A stretch of DNA of 64,000 nucleotides, taken from positions 340,540-404,539 of the forward strand of contig NZ_AGQV01000010.1 in assembly GCF_000234355.1 (NCBI RefSeq), in the 5' to 3' direction. The DNA is from Gluconobacter morbifer G707. GTDB taxonomy: Bacteria; Pseudomonadota; Alphaproteobacteria; Acetobacterales; Acetobacteraceae. Below the pieces are notes generated by a model. It searched no databases. It was not told the DNA's origin and saw only the letters and a program-made list of their open reading frames with translations. The stretch's first letter is position 1; each line of letters opens with the position of its first letter. A program made the translations under genes and the position numbers. Shown here piece by piece: positions 17,297 through 26,841 of this stretch.

Positions 17297-18967
17297 ATGA
17301 AGCTAAAATTCCATTGTCGCCCCTCCTTCCTCTTCCCGATCCTTGCTTTGGGCGCAACAGCTCTTTTCCCCTTGCCTTCATTGGCCCGTCCCGTCACCCC
17401 AACGGCTACACCCATTCATCATCTGGTCGTGATTTATCAGGAAAATGTCTCGTTCGATCATTATTTCGGAACATATCCTCATGCGCTCAACCCTCCGGGA
17501 GAGCCGGTTTTCCAACCCGCAGATGAAACACCGCGCGTCAATACGCTCGAAACGGCGAAGCTGCTTCTGACCAATCCAAATACGCGCGCCGCCAATGGCC
17601 GGGATGCTGCCCTTCCCTTCCGGCTGGACCGGACACAGGCCAGCACTGCTGACCAAAATCATCTTTATACTGCGGAACAACAGGCCTATGACCACGGACG
17701 CGCGGATCTTTTCCCGCTTCATACCGGGCGGGGTCTACCCGGCGGAGTAGGCGCCTTCTCTACCCGCGGCCAGGTCATGGGATATTTTGATGGCAATACG
17801 GTCACGGCCCTATGGCATTACGCCCAGCGTTTCTCCATGAGCGACGCGGCTTATACAGATACCTATGGTCCATCCACCCCCGGCGCGATCGAGGTTGTAT
17901 CCGGCCAGATCAACGGGCTGAAGATCGTTCATACGAAGCAGCAACGCGCAACCCTGACTGTTCCCTCTCCTTTCATACCGGACGGGCAAGGTGGCTGGAC
18001 GATGATCGGAGATATCGATCCTGCGGGTGATGTCTGTTCCGTTCCCGGTGAACAGGTCATGCTGACCGGACGCAACATCGGAGACCTTCTGAATGAGCGG
18101 AATATCTCCTGGGGCGGCTTTATGGGCGGCTTTGACCTCTCGCTTCGCAACTCCGACAAGAGTACTGGTTGCCAGCGCCAGACATATTCGGAGATCGTTG
18201 CCGAACCGGTGACGGATTACATTCCGCATCATAACTGGTTTCAGTATTACACCAGCACGGCCAATCCGACGCATGCCCGCCCTTCCGATCCGTCCCGCAT
18301 TGGTCAGACGTTTCTGAAAGACGGCGTGCATCGCGATCCGGCCAATCATCAGTACGACCTGAAAGATTTTGCCACGGCCCTGAAAGCTGGAAATCTGCCC
18401 GCTGTTTCTTTTCTCAAGATGTCCGCCTATCAGGATGGTCATGCCGGCTATTCCGATCCGCTGGACGAACAACAGGGTGTTGTGCAGGCAGTCAACCTGA
18501 TCGAACAGAGCCCGGAATGGCAGAATACGGTAATCATCATCGCATATGATGACTCAGACGGATGGTATGATCACGCTTATGTCACGCCCCGGCATGGCTC
18601 CTATGACAGTATGGTGGATCAGCTTGATGGCCCGGGCCGGTGCGGAAAAGGCATCCCACAACCTATAGGTGTAAAGGGACAACCTGTGAACGGACGATGC
18701 GGCCCGGGAACGCGCACGCCATTTCTCGTGCTGTCCCCATGGGCCAAACGCAATTATGTCAGTCACGTGCAGATAACACAGAGTTCCGTCACCCGCTTCA
18801 TTGAAGACAACTGGCTGAATGGAAAGCGTCTTGGTCAAGACTCCTTCGATGCGGACGCCGCACCGCTCGAGGATCTGTTCGATTTCACCGGCCCGGCACA
18901 TCCTGATCCTCTGTTGCTGAATCCGAAGACAGGTACCCCCCTTTTACAGACCGGCTCACATTCTTGA
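17297..18967 (+). CDS. secreted phosphoesterase (PF04185; phospholipase C / AcpA-like acid phosphatase)
   Basis: This 556-residue protein has a signal peptide (FLFPILALGATALFPLPSLA). It belongs to the phosphoesterase family that includes non-hemolytic phospholipase C and AcpA acid phosphatase. Family marks are the N-terminal metal/active-site segment HHLVVIYQENVSFDHYFGTYP and the YGPSTPGAIEVVSGQ region. Further on are the SFLKMSAYQDGHAGYSDPLDEQQ block, the metal site IIAYDDSDGWYDH, and the terminal TPFLVLSPWAKRNYVSH. It acts in the periplasm or outside, releasing phosphate or a head group from phosphodiesters or monoesters; the substrate is not predictable. The stop overlaps the TTG start of the next gene. 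Confidence 0.87.
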   Translation: MKLKFHCRPSFLFPILALGATALFPLPSLARPVTPTATPIHHLVVIYQENVSFDHYFGTYPHALNPPGEPVFQPADETPRVNTLETAKLLLTNPNTRAANGRDAALPFRLDRTQASTADQNHLYTAEQQAYDHGRADLFPLHTGRGLPGGVGAFSTRGQVMGYFDGNTVTALWHYAQRFSMSDAAYTDTYGPSTPGAIEVVSGQINGLKIVHTKQQRATLTVPSPFIPDGQGGWTMIGDIDPAGDVCSVPGEQVMLTGRNIGDLLNERNISWGGFMGGFDLSLRNSDKSTGCQRQTYSEIVAEPVTDYIPHHNWFQYYTSTANPTHARPSDPSRIGQTFLKDGVHRDPANHQYDLKDFATALKAGNLPAVSFLKMSAYQDGHAGYSDPLDEQQGVVQAVNLIEQSPEWQNTVIIIAYDDSDGWYDHAYVTPRHGSYDSMVDQLDGPGRCGKGIPQPIGVKGQPVNGRCGPGTRTPFLVLSPWAKRNYVSHVQITQSSVTRFIEDNWLNGKRLGQDSFDADAAPLEDLFDFTGPAHPDPLLLNPKTGTPLLQTGSHS

Positions 18968-20268
18968 CGAGACAACGGCTGTACGGATTCCTTCTCGCCT
19001 TCGCCGGGACAGTCCTTTCCTCATCTGTCCTGGCAGAGCCTTCTTGTCAGCCTGACGCGAAAGGCGCCAATCCGTGCCCCGTTTCACTCCACAGGCCGGC
19101 AGCTTTTCCACTTTCCGCTATGGCCCGGATCGGACGGCAGATCTTCTACGACCAGCAGCTTTCCGGTTCCGGACGCCTATCCTGTGCGTCCTGCCATGAT
19201 CCGGCCCATCATTACGGCCCATCGGGGAAAACTTCTGTTTTTGTTGCTGGCGGGACAGGACTGAACAGGCCTGGTCGGAGGGCCATCCCTTCCCTTGCCT
19301 ATCTGGACACCATCCCGAATTTCAGCATTGGTCCGGATAATCCGGAGAGTGAAGGCGCGCCCGTCCCGGTCCTGCCAGCTTCCGGTCCTAACATCCCTGT
19401 ACGGAAAACCGCACGAGGTAGTGCGACTGCAACCATGGTCCCACAAGGGGGGCTGTTCTGGGATGGTCGGGCTGATACCTTGCAGCAGCAGGCCGCTGGT
19501 CCTCTTTTTGATCCGTCAGAAATGGCGGCTGACCCCAAGATCGTCATCCATCGTTTTCGGTCCGCACCTTACACGGCATTGCTGCTGGCACTCTCCGGAC
19601 CAGCCGCCAGGCAGTCCGACCAGCTTCTCCTTTCCGAGGCCCTGTTTGCCGTCGCGCGCTACCAGATCGAGGAACAGGCTTTTCACCCTTATAGCAGCCG
19701 CTTCGATGACTGGCTGGAAGGCAGGGCGCATTTTACCCCTGCGGAACAGCGGGGTTATCTACTTTTCAATGATCCAGCGAAAGGCAACTGCGCGGCCTGT
19801 CATCCCGACCGCCCTCTGCCAGGAAATTTTCCTCCTCTTCTGACGGATCATCAATATGAAGCGCTCGGAGTTCCAAGGAATATCAATCTGATGGGACCTG
19901 CAGGAAACGGTCGTTTCGACCTTGGTCTCTGTAAAGCCACACCCGGAAGCCAGCAAAACGCAGCGGCCTATTGCGGAATGTTTGTCACCCCGACCCTGCG
20001 CAACGCAGCAGACCGAAAAGTGTTTTTCCACAATGGTGTTTTCCATGACCTGCATCAGGTGATGGACTTTTATGTCCTGCGGGATATCGAACCAGAACAG
20101 TTTTATAATCAGGACGCGCAGGATCTTCCCAAGTTGTATGAAAAAAATATCGACAGGATGGATGCACCGCTGGACCGTACGAAAAAAGATACTCCCGCCC
20201 TGACAAAATCAGAACGGGAGGACATCATTTCGTTTCTGAAAACCCTCGTGGATCAGCCTGCCAGATAA
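18964..20268 (+). CDS. periplasmic diheme cytochrome c peroxidase / MauG family protein
   Basis: The 434-residue protein has a signal peptide ending near VLAEP and two c-type heme sites, CASCH at 74-78 and CAACH at 276-280, the spacing expected for bacterial diheme peroxidases. Conserved text around the high-potential heme (GPLFDPSEMA, GLFWDGRADTLQ) is present. It would reduce H2O2 with cytochrome c in the periplasm or, like MauG, modify a partner protein. The start is TTG, inside TTGA shared with the stop of the phosphoesterase gene, so it depends on translation of that gene. Such tight pairing suggests a joint role, perhaps with the phosphoesterase as partner, though that is inference. Confidence 0.87.
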   Translation: MTRQRLYGFLLAFAGTVLSSSVLAEPSCQPDAKGANPCPVSLHRPAAFPLSAMARIGRQIFYDQQLSGSGRLSCASCHDPAHHYGPSGKTSVFVAGGTGLNRPGRRAIPSLAYLDTIPNFSIGPDNPESEGAPVPVLPASGPNIPVRKTARGSATATMVPQGGLFWDGRADTLQQQAAGPLFDPSEMAADPKIVIHRFRSAPYTALLLALSGPAARQSDQLLLSEALFAVARYQIEEQAFHPYSSRFDDWLEGRAHFTPAEQRGYLLFNDPAKGNCAACHPDRPLPGNFPPLLTDHQYEALGVPRNINLMGPAGNGRFDLGLCKATPGSQQNAAAYCGMFVTPTLRNAADRKVFFHNGVFHDLHQVMDFYVLRDIEPEQFYNQDAQDLPKLYEKNIDRMDAPLDRTKKDTPALTKSEREDIISFLKTLVDQPAR

Positions 20269-20282
20269 GCTCCACTCAGGTG

Positions 20283-20317
20283 GCGGAGGACGGTCTCAGA
20301 TACCGATTTTCCTCCGC
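20283..20317. terminator. bidirectional hairpin between convergent genes
   Basis: GCGGAGGA at 20283-20290 pairs with TCCTCCGC at 20310-20317, with an inner CGGT/ACCG stem inside the loop. It lies between the peroxidase stop and the TonB receptor stop, and a short TTTT run precedes the right arm. Confidence 0.65.
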
Positions 20318-20327
20318 AATGGAACAT

Positions 20328-22760
20328 TCAGAAATCCACGCTTGCGCTGCCACCCACAAAGAATGGGGATGCAACATAATATGTGGTGCTTCCGGCAGCA
20401 ATCTTGGAGCCGAATACCCCAGTCGTGGCCTTGCCGTTGGAAGCTGTTCCGTTCACAAAACCAAGATAATGGTTGTTTGTGATATTCTGAAGGTTCAGTT
20501 GTAGAACGGGATTCTTTAGGAAACCAAAATTCTTGAACCGGTATCCTGCATGGATATCCATGGTCAGATAGCTTGGAACGGACAGATCGTTATTAAAGGA
20601 CGAATACTGTTTCCCGACATACTTCAGACTGAAACCGGCGAACGTATGTGAGTCATCATAATCGAGATTGAAAGCCACCTGCACTTTCGGTGTCTGTGGA
20701 GCAAATTTTCCTTTGCTGAAGACATAATCACTGGTGCTGCCACCAGCAGCAATATTGCTGTCTGTCCGGGCATCAATATATTCCGCGGAGACATAAGGTC
20801 GCAGATGATAGAGAATTGGGCGCGTACCAATTTCGAAATCCACACCATCAGCGTGCGAATTGCCACCATTGATGCTTGTTGAATAATAACTACCATTTGC
20901 CTGAACAACAGTCTGATTGTAAAGGCGGTTTGTGAAGTTGTAATGGAAGTAGGTTAGGGTACTGTTGAACAGTGCCCCCTGATAGCGAATACCGGCTTCT
21001 TCTGAAATGGAAATTTCAGGCTTCATATTGGTATTTGCTTTTGTTGAATACCCGCTTCCAACCGTGTAAGTGCCCGAGTCATAAAGCGACGTATTCATCG
21101 GGATACGGAAATTGGTTGTTCCCGAGGCAAAAAGCTGAATTTCGTTATTAACTTTGTAACGGATGGAGGCCGCAGGCAGGGGCTCGTACCAGCTTCCGCG
21201 AATATTCGAGCCTGTTGACGTATCGGGCAGGTAATTATGGCCATCCCGCATAACGATGGAATATTTCAGACCAGCTTCCAGCGTCAGACGATTGTTGAGA
21301 AGTGACAAGCTGTCGTCAATGAAGACTGTATGGATACGCGTCTGCGTCAATGTATCTCGATATTGAGCTGTTACCCCATTGGAAAGGGTCATGTTCTGCC
21401 CGCCGCCATATTCATTATATGGCTCACCCGTCGCCATGTTGACAAGGCTGTAGGGGCCTGTCTGGAACTGCTTGGAATACTCAAACCAGTATCCGATCAT
21501 GACGCGGTTTATACCGGTATGAAGTGCCAGTTTCGTGACGGCACCAGGACGATAGGTCTGCGTATTGGATGGGTTGTAGAGGAGAAGACTGCTTGTATTG
21601 GACGCATTGTGATCGCCAATTGAGCCTGTAAGCGTCTGGTTGCCGTATTGCTGGCTTGTCAGACTTTCATTGTAGGCGCCACCACCATTTCCGTTGCCAT
21701 ACCAGAAATACGGCGTTTCGGTCAGGGTTAGGTTATCCGTTAGATGGAACGTGGACGGAGCGCTGGCGTAGATATTGGTAAACGGATTCTGATGCAATTT
21801 GTAGTAATTCGCGCTCGGATTCTTGGCATCCCATTTGCCGGCATAAGTATAATTTACGCCATATTTTGCCCAGTTGGCAGCCGACATGGATGGAAACAGG
21901 GTGCTGTCACTCTGGTTCCCAACAATTACCAACGAGACCCGGTTCCCGTTACCCCATTCATCGACCCACTTCGTTTCGCCATGCAGCTTTCTCTGCGCGC
22001 CAGGACCACGCCATGAATCTTCATGGGCGGCGGAGAACGAGACATATCCTTTGAGGTTGGTCGCTCCGATCCTGCCAGTATCTATACGGCCGAAAATACG
22101 CCGGGAATTATAGCTGCCATATGTTCCGTCAAGATGGCCACCAAAATGGTTCTTGGGGTCCAGTAGGTACATGTTGACCGCACCGCCTGAAGCACTGATA
22201 TGCGGGCTGTCGAGATCCGCCGAACCCTGCTCCACATTAATAGTGCGCAGGTTTTCGGAATCAACGATTTCCTGAGGGTAGACAGCATAACTACCGATAT
22301 CGTTGATGGGAAAACCTTCCAGCGTAAACCCGATCTGGCTTGCATTCAGGCCACGCATGGTCATGTTGCCTCCGTTCAGTCCGAGCGGATCGACAGAAGT
22401 CGTGTTCACACCCGGCAACATGGCGATAAGCTGCATCGGGTTCAGTCCGGGCGTCTGCTTGGAAATAAATTCCTGTGTCACGGTAGAGCGGGATTTCGCG
22501 GCATCTTCCGCCACCATCATGCCACCACCGGGAGAGGAATGGCGCGCGCCACGCACCTGAACAACTTCGGATCTGGCAGCATCCGTCGGGGATGTCGCCC
22601 CCATCATCGACGGCCCAGCATCGCTGTTTTTTCCAGCCTGATGCGCCGCAGCCTGCGGATGACCACCATGACGGTGAGATACGTCTGATTGTGCAAAGGC
22701 GCTTGAAACCGTTAGCGCCAGAACAGAGGTTGCACAGAAACAATAACGGGATCTCGTCAC
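20328..22760 (-). CDS. TonB-dependent outer membrane receptor
   Basis: The 810-residue receptor has a signal peptide (CATSVLALTVSSAFAQ), a His/Gly/Ala-rich leader, and a plug domain (STVTQEFISKQTPGLNPMQLIAMLPGVNTT read in parts, with the RGLNASQIGFTLEGFPIND block). A large beta barrel follows, ending in a terminal aromatic strand (GGSASVDF). It imports a ligand across the outer membrane using TonB energy. It is a clear paralog of the receptor at 29203-31605: the plugs share LLDP/MIDP, SASGG and YGSYN blocks. It faces the phosphoesterase-peroxidase pair, which might hint at a phosphate-ester or metal-complex ligand. No iron box was recognised upstream. Confidence 0.88.
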   Translation of the reverse strand: MTRSRYCFCATSVLALTVSSAFAQSDVSHRHGGHPQAAAHQAGKNSDAGPSMMGATSPTDAARSEVVQVRGARHSSPGGGMMVAEDAAKSRSTVTQEFISKQTPGLNPMQLIAMLPGVNTTSVDPLGLNGGNMTMRGLNASQIGFTLEGFPINDIGSYAVYPQEIVDSENLRTINVEQGSADLDSPHISASGGAVNMYLLDPKNHFGGHLDGTYGSYNSRRIFGRIDTGRIGATNLKGYVSFSAAHEDSWRGPGAQRKLHGETKWVDEWGNGNRVSLVIVGNQSDSTLFPSMSAANWAKYGVNYTYAGKWDAKNPSANYYKLHQNPFTNIYASAPSTFHLTDNLTLTETPYFWYGNGNGGGAYNESLTSQQYGNQTLTGSIGDHNASNTSSLLLYNPSNTQTYRPGAVTKLALHTGINRVMIGYWFEYSKQFQTGPYSLVNMATGEPYNEYGGGQNMTLSNGVTAQYRDTLTQTRIHTVFIDDSLSLLNNRLTLEAGLKYSIVMRDGHNYLPDTSTGSNIRGSWYEPLPAASIRYKVNNEIQLFASGTTNFRIPMNTSLYDSGTYTVGSGYSTKANTNMKPEISISEEAGIRYQGALFNSTLTYFHYNFTNRLYNQTVVQANGSYYSTSINGGNSHADGVDFEIGTRPILYHLRPYVSAEYIDARTDSNIAAGGSTSDYVFSKGKFAPQTPKVQVAFNLDYDDSHTFAGFSLKYVGKQYSSFNNDLSVPSYLTMDIHAGYRFKNFGFLKNPVLQLNLQNITNNHYLGFVNGTASNGKATTGVFGSKIAAGSTTYYVASPFFVGGSASVDF

Positions 22761-23101
22761 TATAACAGGCCCTTAACAAAGGTAATGATGGGGTTTTTTC
22801 TAAGAAAGCTCTACCGAAATTCCCCTTAACAGGTTTCATGTTTCTGACAATGTTATTTTTTTATGACGAAACCGGTCGAGAGTATCATATAATTTGTAAC
22901 ATACTATCTATGATTTCTTATATATCATACCCGAAACGAATCTGTACATAGATCTCTCCTGTAAGATCCGGAAGGACCTGTCTGGCCATCAGGCAGCATG
23001 GATATTTCTTTTCGGAGACTGGTGAATCGAATCCACATTCCAGACGTTACGGCACTTGGGAAAATCATTTCCGTTCAGAGGGATCACAAAGGAAAGTGCT
23101 C
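22761..23101. other. 341-bp divergent promoter region
   Basis: It separates the TonB receptor (minus) from the DUF72 gene (plus). It is AT-rich around 22880-22930 and includes a loose inverted repeat TATGAT / ATCATA near 22909-22929. No gene seen. Confidence 0.4.
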
Positions 23102-23839
23102 ATGTCCACGTCCTGTACCGGTGTTGCCGGATGGTCGATTCCTTCAGCTCTGGCTACAAAATTCCCACAGGAAGGAACACATCTGGAACGATACGGAACA
23201 CGCCTTTCAGCAGTCGAAATCAATAGCAGCTTCTACCGCCCGCATCGTCGGGCGACTTACGAGCGCTGGGCCGCGAGCGTACCAGCTGCATTTCGCTTCT
23301 CCGTCAAACTGCCCAGAACTATTACACATGAACGCCGCTTCATCGACTGCGAAGCGCTTGTCATGCAGTTTACTGAAGAAACGGACGGCCTCGGTGAGAA
23401 ACGCGGCCCAATCCTTGTGCAGCTTCCACCAAGCTTCGCTTATCCCGGCATCATTGCTGAACAATTTCTTACCAGTCTAAAAGCCATCATCAATGGTGCT
23501 GTTGTGGTAGAACCGCGACATAGCAGCTGGTTTCAACCAGATGTGGAACATATGCTGAAAGAGCTGAAAATCTCAAGAGTGGCAGCAGACCCGGCCAGGC
23601 CTTTGTGCGCAGCGAAACCCGGCGGCTGCCAAGATCTCATCTATTTCAGACTACATGGCTCCCCGCTTATGTACGAATCACCTTATGATCAGAATGCTAT
23701 TGAACAACAGGCAGCAACTGTTAGCTCTCTTACCCGCTCTGGACATGACGTCTGGACAATCTATGACAATACGACCTACGGCGCTGCCACACAGAATGCT
23801 TTTGATCTCGCAACCCTCCTTGCCGAGAAAAAAGGGTAA
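23102..23839 (+). CDS. DUF72 family (YecE-like) protein
   Basis: The 245-residue protein is a DUF72 TIM-barrel-like member. Seen are the N-terminal GVAGWSIP strand, LSAVEINSSFYRPHRRATYERWAASVPAAF (the family hallmark with E-N/S-S-F-Y), FSVKLPRTITHERR, the GPILVQLPPSF strand and YFRLHGSPLMYESPYD. The biochemical role of the family is unknown. Start set at the ATG (23102) with AAAGGAA 7 bases before it rather than the GTG two codons upstream. It is a single gene followed by a long AT-rich inverted repeat. Confidence 0.85.
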   Translation: MSTSCTGVAGWSIPSALATKFPQEGTHLERYGTRLSAVEINSSFYRPHRRATYERWAASVPAAFRFSVKLPRTITHERRFIDCEALVMQFTEETDGLGEKRGPILVQLPPSFAYPGIIAEQFLTSLKAIINGAVVVEPRHSSWFQPDVEHMLKELKISRVAADPARPLCAAKPGGCQDLIYFRLHGSPLMYESPYDQNAIEQQAATVSSLTRSGHDVWTIYDNTTYGAATQNAFDLATLLAEKKG

Positions 23840-23854
23840 GAAAAAAGCAGCCTC

Positions 23855-23892
23855 ATGCTTTATATTGTTTCTTTTTTTACAATATAAAGCAT
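23855..23892. repeat. perfect 14-bp inverted repeat with a T-rich loop
   Basis: ATGCTTTATATTGT at 23855-23868 is perfectly mirrored by ACAATATAAAGCAT at 23879-23892 around the loop TTCTTTTTTT. It starts 16 bases after the DUF72 stop. The stem is AT-rich and no T-run follows, so it is not a standard terminator; the T-run sits in the loop. Confidence 0.8.
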
Positions 23893-24739
23893 ACTCTAAC
23901 AGAAGAGGTACTGTGTCGGCATGAGATCTGACTAAGTGTCTGTTTCTACGGCAGTAAACGATATATCAGTCAGGGTACGTAACAGAGCATAGACAAGAAT
24001 TAACTCGCAGAGGCAGCATAGTTGCGCAATTTATACGAACCAACCTTCGACAATTTCGTCACAGTTCAATTAAATGATTATTTCTGCTTCTGAGCAGGAT
24101 CGTAAGCGACAATTCTTGAGCCTAATGCTGGTAAGCAGCCAGACATACCGAAAATTCGAATGTCCATTTTAGGGCAGGTGTCCAGGCAAGATAGAACTTT
24201 CACCCATCCAGTCACGTTTGCCTCACAGTAAAGAAAAAACGCAAAGCCTTTCGGTTCCCAAAGGAGACTTTCAAAACAATAAAGGCTGCTTGACCTTATT
24301 TTATTCAATCATATTCCCTTACCTATAGATTCCGCAAAACTCTTGCAAATACCAGCAAGACCGCCATTGCTGGTCTGATTTATCTGGACCGTGTTCTGGC
24401 TGGTGCCTCACAAACGGAACATATCATTGTAATTTGCAGGCGGTTCAGAGGCCGATATTCAAGCGATAGCAAGCTTATACATTGGGAGGTCAGGCACAAG
24501 TTCATGGAACCCGCCAGCTGTATTTTGGGCAGTAAATCCATGGCTGTATTTTCCGGATAAGGAATTACGGATAGGAATAAATTATAGAAACAATGCGTTT
24601 CTGTTATTTTGATTTGTTACTTCCTTTTCCTCACTTAATTCTCTTGATCCACAAGGACGCACAACAGGCTTTCCAACCTCTCTTTAGGCCTCCTGTTTTG
24701 CGCGTCCTGCCTCTTATCTCTGACTGGAGCACAAACCTC
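23893..24739. other. 847-bp stretch with no recognisable gene
   Basis: Several short frames exist, including a 76-codon minus-strand one at 24078-24308 and unbroken plus-strand text at about 24330-24560, but none has recognised similarity or a good ribosome site. It may contain gene relics too decayed to identify. The end holds the yceI promoter. Confidence 0.4.
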
Positions 24740-25357
24740 ATGAAATCCCGTTTCTTCCTGCTCCCATTTGCCGCGCTGACCTTTGCGTCTATCGCACCTT
24801 ATTCAGCCTCGGGCCAGGTCGTCACCAACCCGAGTCAGGCCCAGTCCGGCACTTATGATGTCGAACCTGGACATACACAGGTTGGCTTTTCCGTCCTTCA
24901 TTTCGGCTTCACGAACTACCAGGGCACTTTCTCCGACGTCTCCGGCACGCTGGAACTGAATGACAAGAACCCGGCGGCTTCCAGACTGTCTGTCACCATT
25001 CCGATCGGATCAGTTCAGACCACCAGCGCCAAGCTGACTGAAGAACTCAAGGGGAACCAGTGGTTCAACGCCGCCCAGTATCCGAACGCCACGTTTGAGG
25101 CCACCAGCGTTCATCGCGTTGGCAGGGCTGATGCCATCGTAAACGGCAACCTGACCCTGCACGGCGTCACGAAGCCCGAGACGCTGAAAGTTCACTTCAT
25201 CGGCGCAGGCGTAAACCCTCTCGACAAGAAATATACGGCAGGTTTCGAAGTTACGGGTACAATCAAGCGCAGTGACTTCGGCGTAAAAATGTATGTCCCG
25301 TATGTCAGCGACGAAGTGCAGTTGCGGATCGCAGGCGCCTTTGAAAAGCAGGACTGA
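24740..25357 (+). CDS. YceI family periplasmic protein
   Basis: The 205-residue protein has a signal peptide (FFLLPFAALTFASIAPYSASG) and a YceI lipocalin-like barrel that binds polyisoprenoid lipids in known members. Visible marks are YDVEPGHTQVGFSVLHFGFTNYQGTF, the NQWFNAAQYPNATFEATSV block, GNLTLHGVTKP and the C-terminal GVKMYVPYVSDEVQLRI. An upstream in-frame ATG would add 49 residues with a frame unlike a secreted protein; the chosen ATG has GGAG upstream. A relic of a cytochrome b561 gene follows at once, matching the frequent yceI-cytochrome b561 pairing. Confidence 0.88.
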   Translation: MKSRFFLLPFAALTFASIAPYSASGQVVTNPSQAQSGTYDVEPGHTQVGFSVLHFGFTNYQGTFSDVSGTLELNDKNPAASRLSVTIPIGSVQTTSAKLTEELKGNQWFNAAQYPNATFEATSVHRVGRADAIVNGNLTLHGVTKPETLKVHFIGAGVNPLDKKYTAGFEVTGTIKRSDFGVKMYVPYVSDEVQLRIAGAFEKQD

Positions 25358-25361
25358 ATTT

Positions 25362-25547
25362 ATGGCCGCGTCCACAAGCCAGACTGGGGGGATCACGCGG
25401 CATACCGCCCTGACGATCATTTTTCACGGGATGATCGCTGGGTGAATCCAAATACTGATCGTCATGGGACAGATCATGGATCACCCGCATTTCGGCCCGA
25501 TGCGTGCTTTTCAGCTGTACACGTCGATCGGCATTACAGCGAAAAGG
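25362..25547 (+). pseudogene. decayed cytochrome b561 gene fragment
   Basis: Read from the ATG at 25362 the sequence gives RHTALTIIFHGMIAG, a stop, then, in the same frame, IQILIVMGQIMDHPHFGPMR and FQLYTSIGIT. This pattern matches the first two helices of bacterial cytochrome b561 (LHW...ALLI, G..M.H, and LH.SIGIT). One in-frame stop and missing residues show it is dead. Nothing certain is left of the rest of the gene. Its position four bases after yceI supports the call, because the two genes are often neighbours. Confidence 0.5.
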
Positions 25548-26096
25548 CATCACCACTTCCGGGTTGCCAGCTGATGAGAGCATGACTCCAACATATGAGC
25601 ACTGGATAGGCTCCATTAGCCGAAAGTGTTCATGTTCCGGGCTTCTACACTTCCACCTTATCAGTGGCAGAAGATGCGCTACAGAAACGTCTCAAACACG
25701 CTGCCGAGCGGATGCTCATAGCGTCATAGGCGTCATGTTCCCCTTCGAAGCCGGCAGACCCCTCACTGGAGAAAGGATCGCAAACCAGTGCGTTTGCAGG
25801 TGGGCTTACAGGCAAGTCACGGATATCGCCCTCAACCCTCGAAGTAATCTTCTCGCTCTGCCGGAAGGCCGGCCCCTGAACCACCGCGGATATTTTGCCG
25901 CCTGTGCACTTCTGGTGCTGACCACTACCGAAGTGGGTCGTTTCTTCCTAGATACATTTTGCAAATAATCAGGAACAAAAATCGGGAAACGATGTGTTTC
26001 CTGATTTTCTGTAGCTCTGTCCATTTCAGAGCGTAAAGTCATGGTGTTCCTTACCAAACACGGAAACTATGCGCAACTGAACAAGAGGTTACGACA
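25548..26096. other. 549-bp gap before wrbA
   Basis: It may hold the unrecognisable rest of the b561 relic. A 154-codon plus frame (25504-25968) crosses it but has Cys/Arg-rich, non-coding-like composition. The wrbA promoter must lie near the end. Confidence 0.4.
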
Positions 26097-26693
26097 ATGC
26101 CGAAAATTCTGGTTCTTTATTATTCCTCCTACGGCCACGTTGAAACACTGGCTCATGCTGTCGCTGAAGGTGTCCGGGCGGGAGGCGTTGAAGCTGTCGT
26201 CAAGCGTGTTCCGGAAGTCGTTCCCGAAGATAGGGCAAAAGCGAATTGCTTCAAACTTGATCAGAACGCCCCGATCGCCACAACAGGTGAACTGGCTGAA
26301 TATGATGGCATTATCCTGGGAGCACCGACAAGGTTTGGGCGTCTGCCTTCACAGATGGCAAATTTCTGGGATCAGACCGGCGGTCTGTGGCTCAAGGGTG
26401 CCCTGATCGGCAAGGTGGGCGCGGTGTTTACCTCCACCGCATCCCAGCACGGTGGTCAGGAAACAACACTTTATTCCCTGATGACCAATCTTCTGCATCA
26501 TGGCATGATTATCAGCGGCCTGCCCTACAGTTTCCAAGGACAGCTCAAGCTCGATGAAGTGACCGGTGGATCCCCCTACGGTGCATCAACCATCGCCGCC
26601 GGCGACGGCTCCCGTCAGCCAAGCACCAATGAACTTGATGGAGCCAAGTTCCTCGGCCAGCATGTTGCAGGAATTGCAAAGAAACTTGCATAA
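26097..26693 (+). CDS. wrbA: NAD(P)H:quinone oxidoreductase WrbA
   Basis: This 198-residue flavodoxin-fold protein reduces quinones by two electrons using FMN and NAD(P)H. It has the FMN phosphate loop [16 protein letters not shown], the [24 protein letters not shown] block, [15 protein letters not shown], and [19 protein letters not shown]. Length is standard. An AGAGG-like site precedes the ATG and a strong terminator follows. Confidence 0.95.
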   Translation: MPKILVLYYSSYGHVETLAHAVAEGVRAGGVEAVVKRVPEVVPEDRAKANCFKLDQNAPIATTGELAEYDGIILGAPTRFGRLPSQMANFWDQTGGLWLKGALIGKVGAVFTSTASQHGGQETTLYSLMTNLLHHGMIISGLPYSFQGQLKLDEVTGGSPYGASTIAAGDGSRQPSTNELDGAKFLGQHVAGIAKKLA

Positions 26694-26722
26694 TCCATCA
26701 CATCGCTGAACAGGTGACACAG

Positions 26723-26756
26723 GCAGGGTCGATCTTCAGATGGACCCTGCTTTTTT
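26723..26756 (+). terminator. Rho-independent terminator of wrbA
   Basis: GCAGGGTC at 26723-26730 pairs with GACCCTGC at 26743-26750, followed by TTTTTT. Confidence 0.9.
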
Positions 26757-26841
26757 GCGACAAACCGACGATAAGAAGTACCTGAGCCCGAATGGTCCGG
26801 GCCGCCTCCCCTGAACGGATCCCACCCGCATCAGGACACTC

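Noticed and set aside
24078..24308. 76-codon minus-strand frame before yceI
   Set aside because: Looks slightly protein-like but no family was recognised and no ribosome site precedes it; left as an unexplained gap.
25504..25968. 154-codon plus-strand open frame between yceI and wrbA
   Set aside because: Composition is Cys/Arg-rich and unlike a protein, there is no ribosome site, and it overlaps the likely cytochrome b561 relic in another frame.
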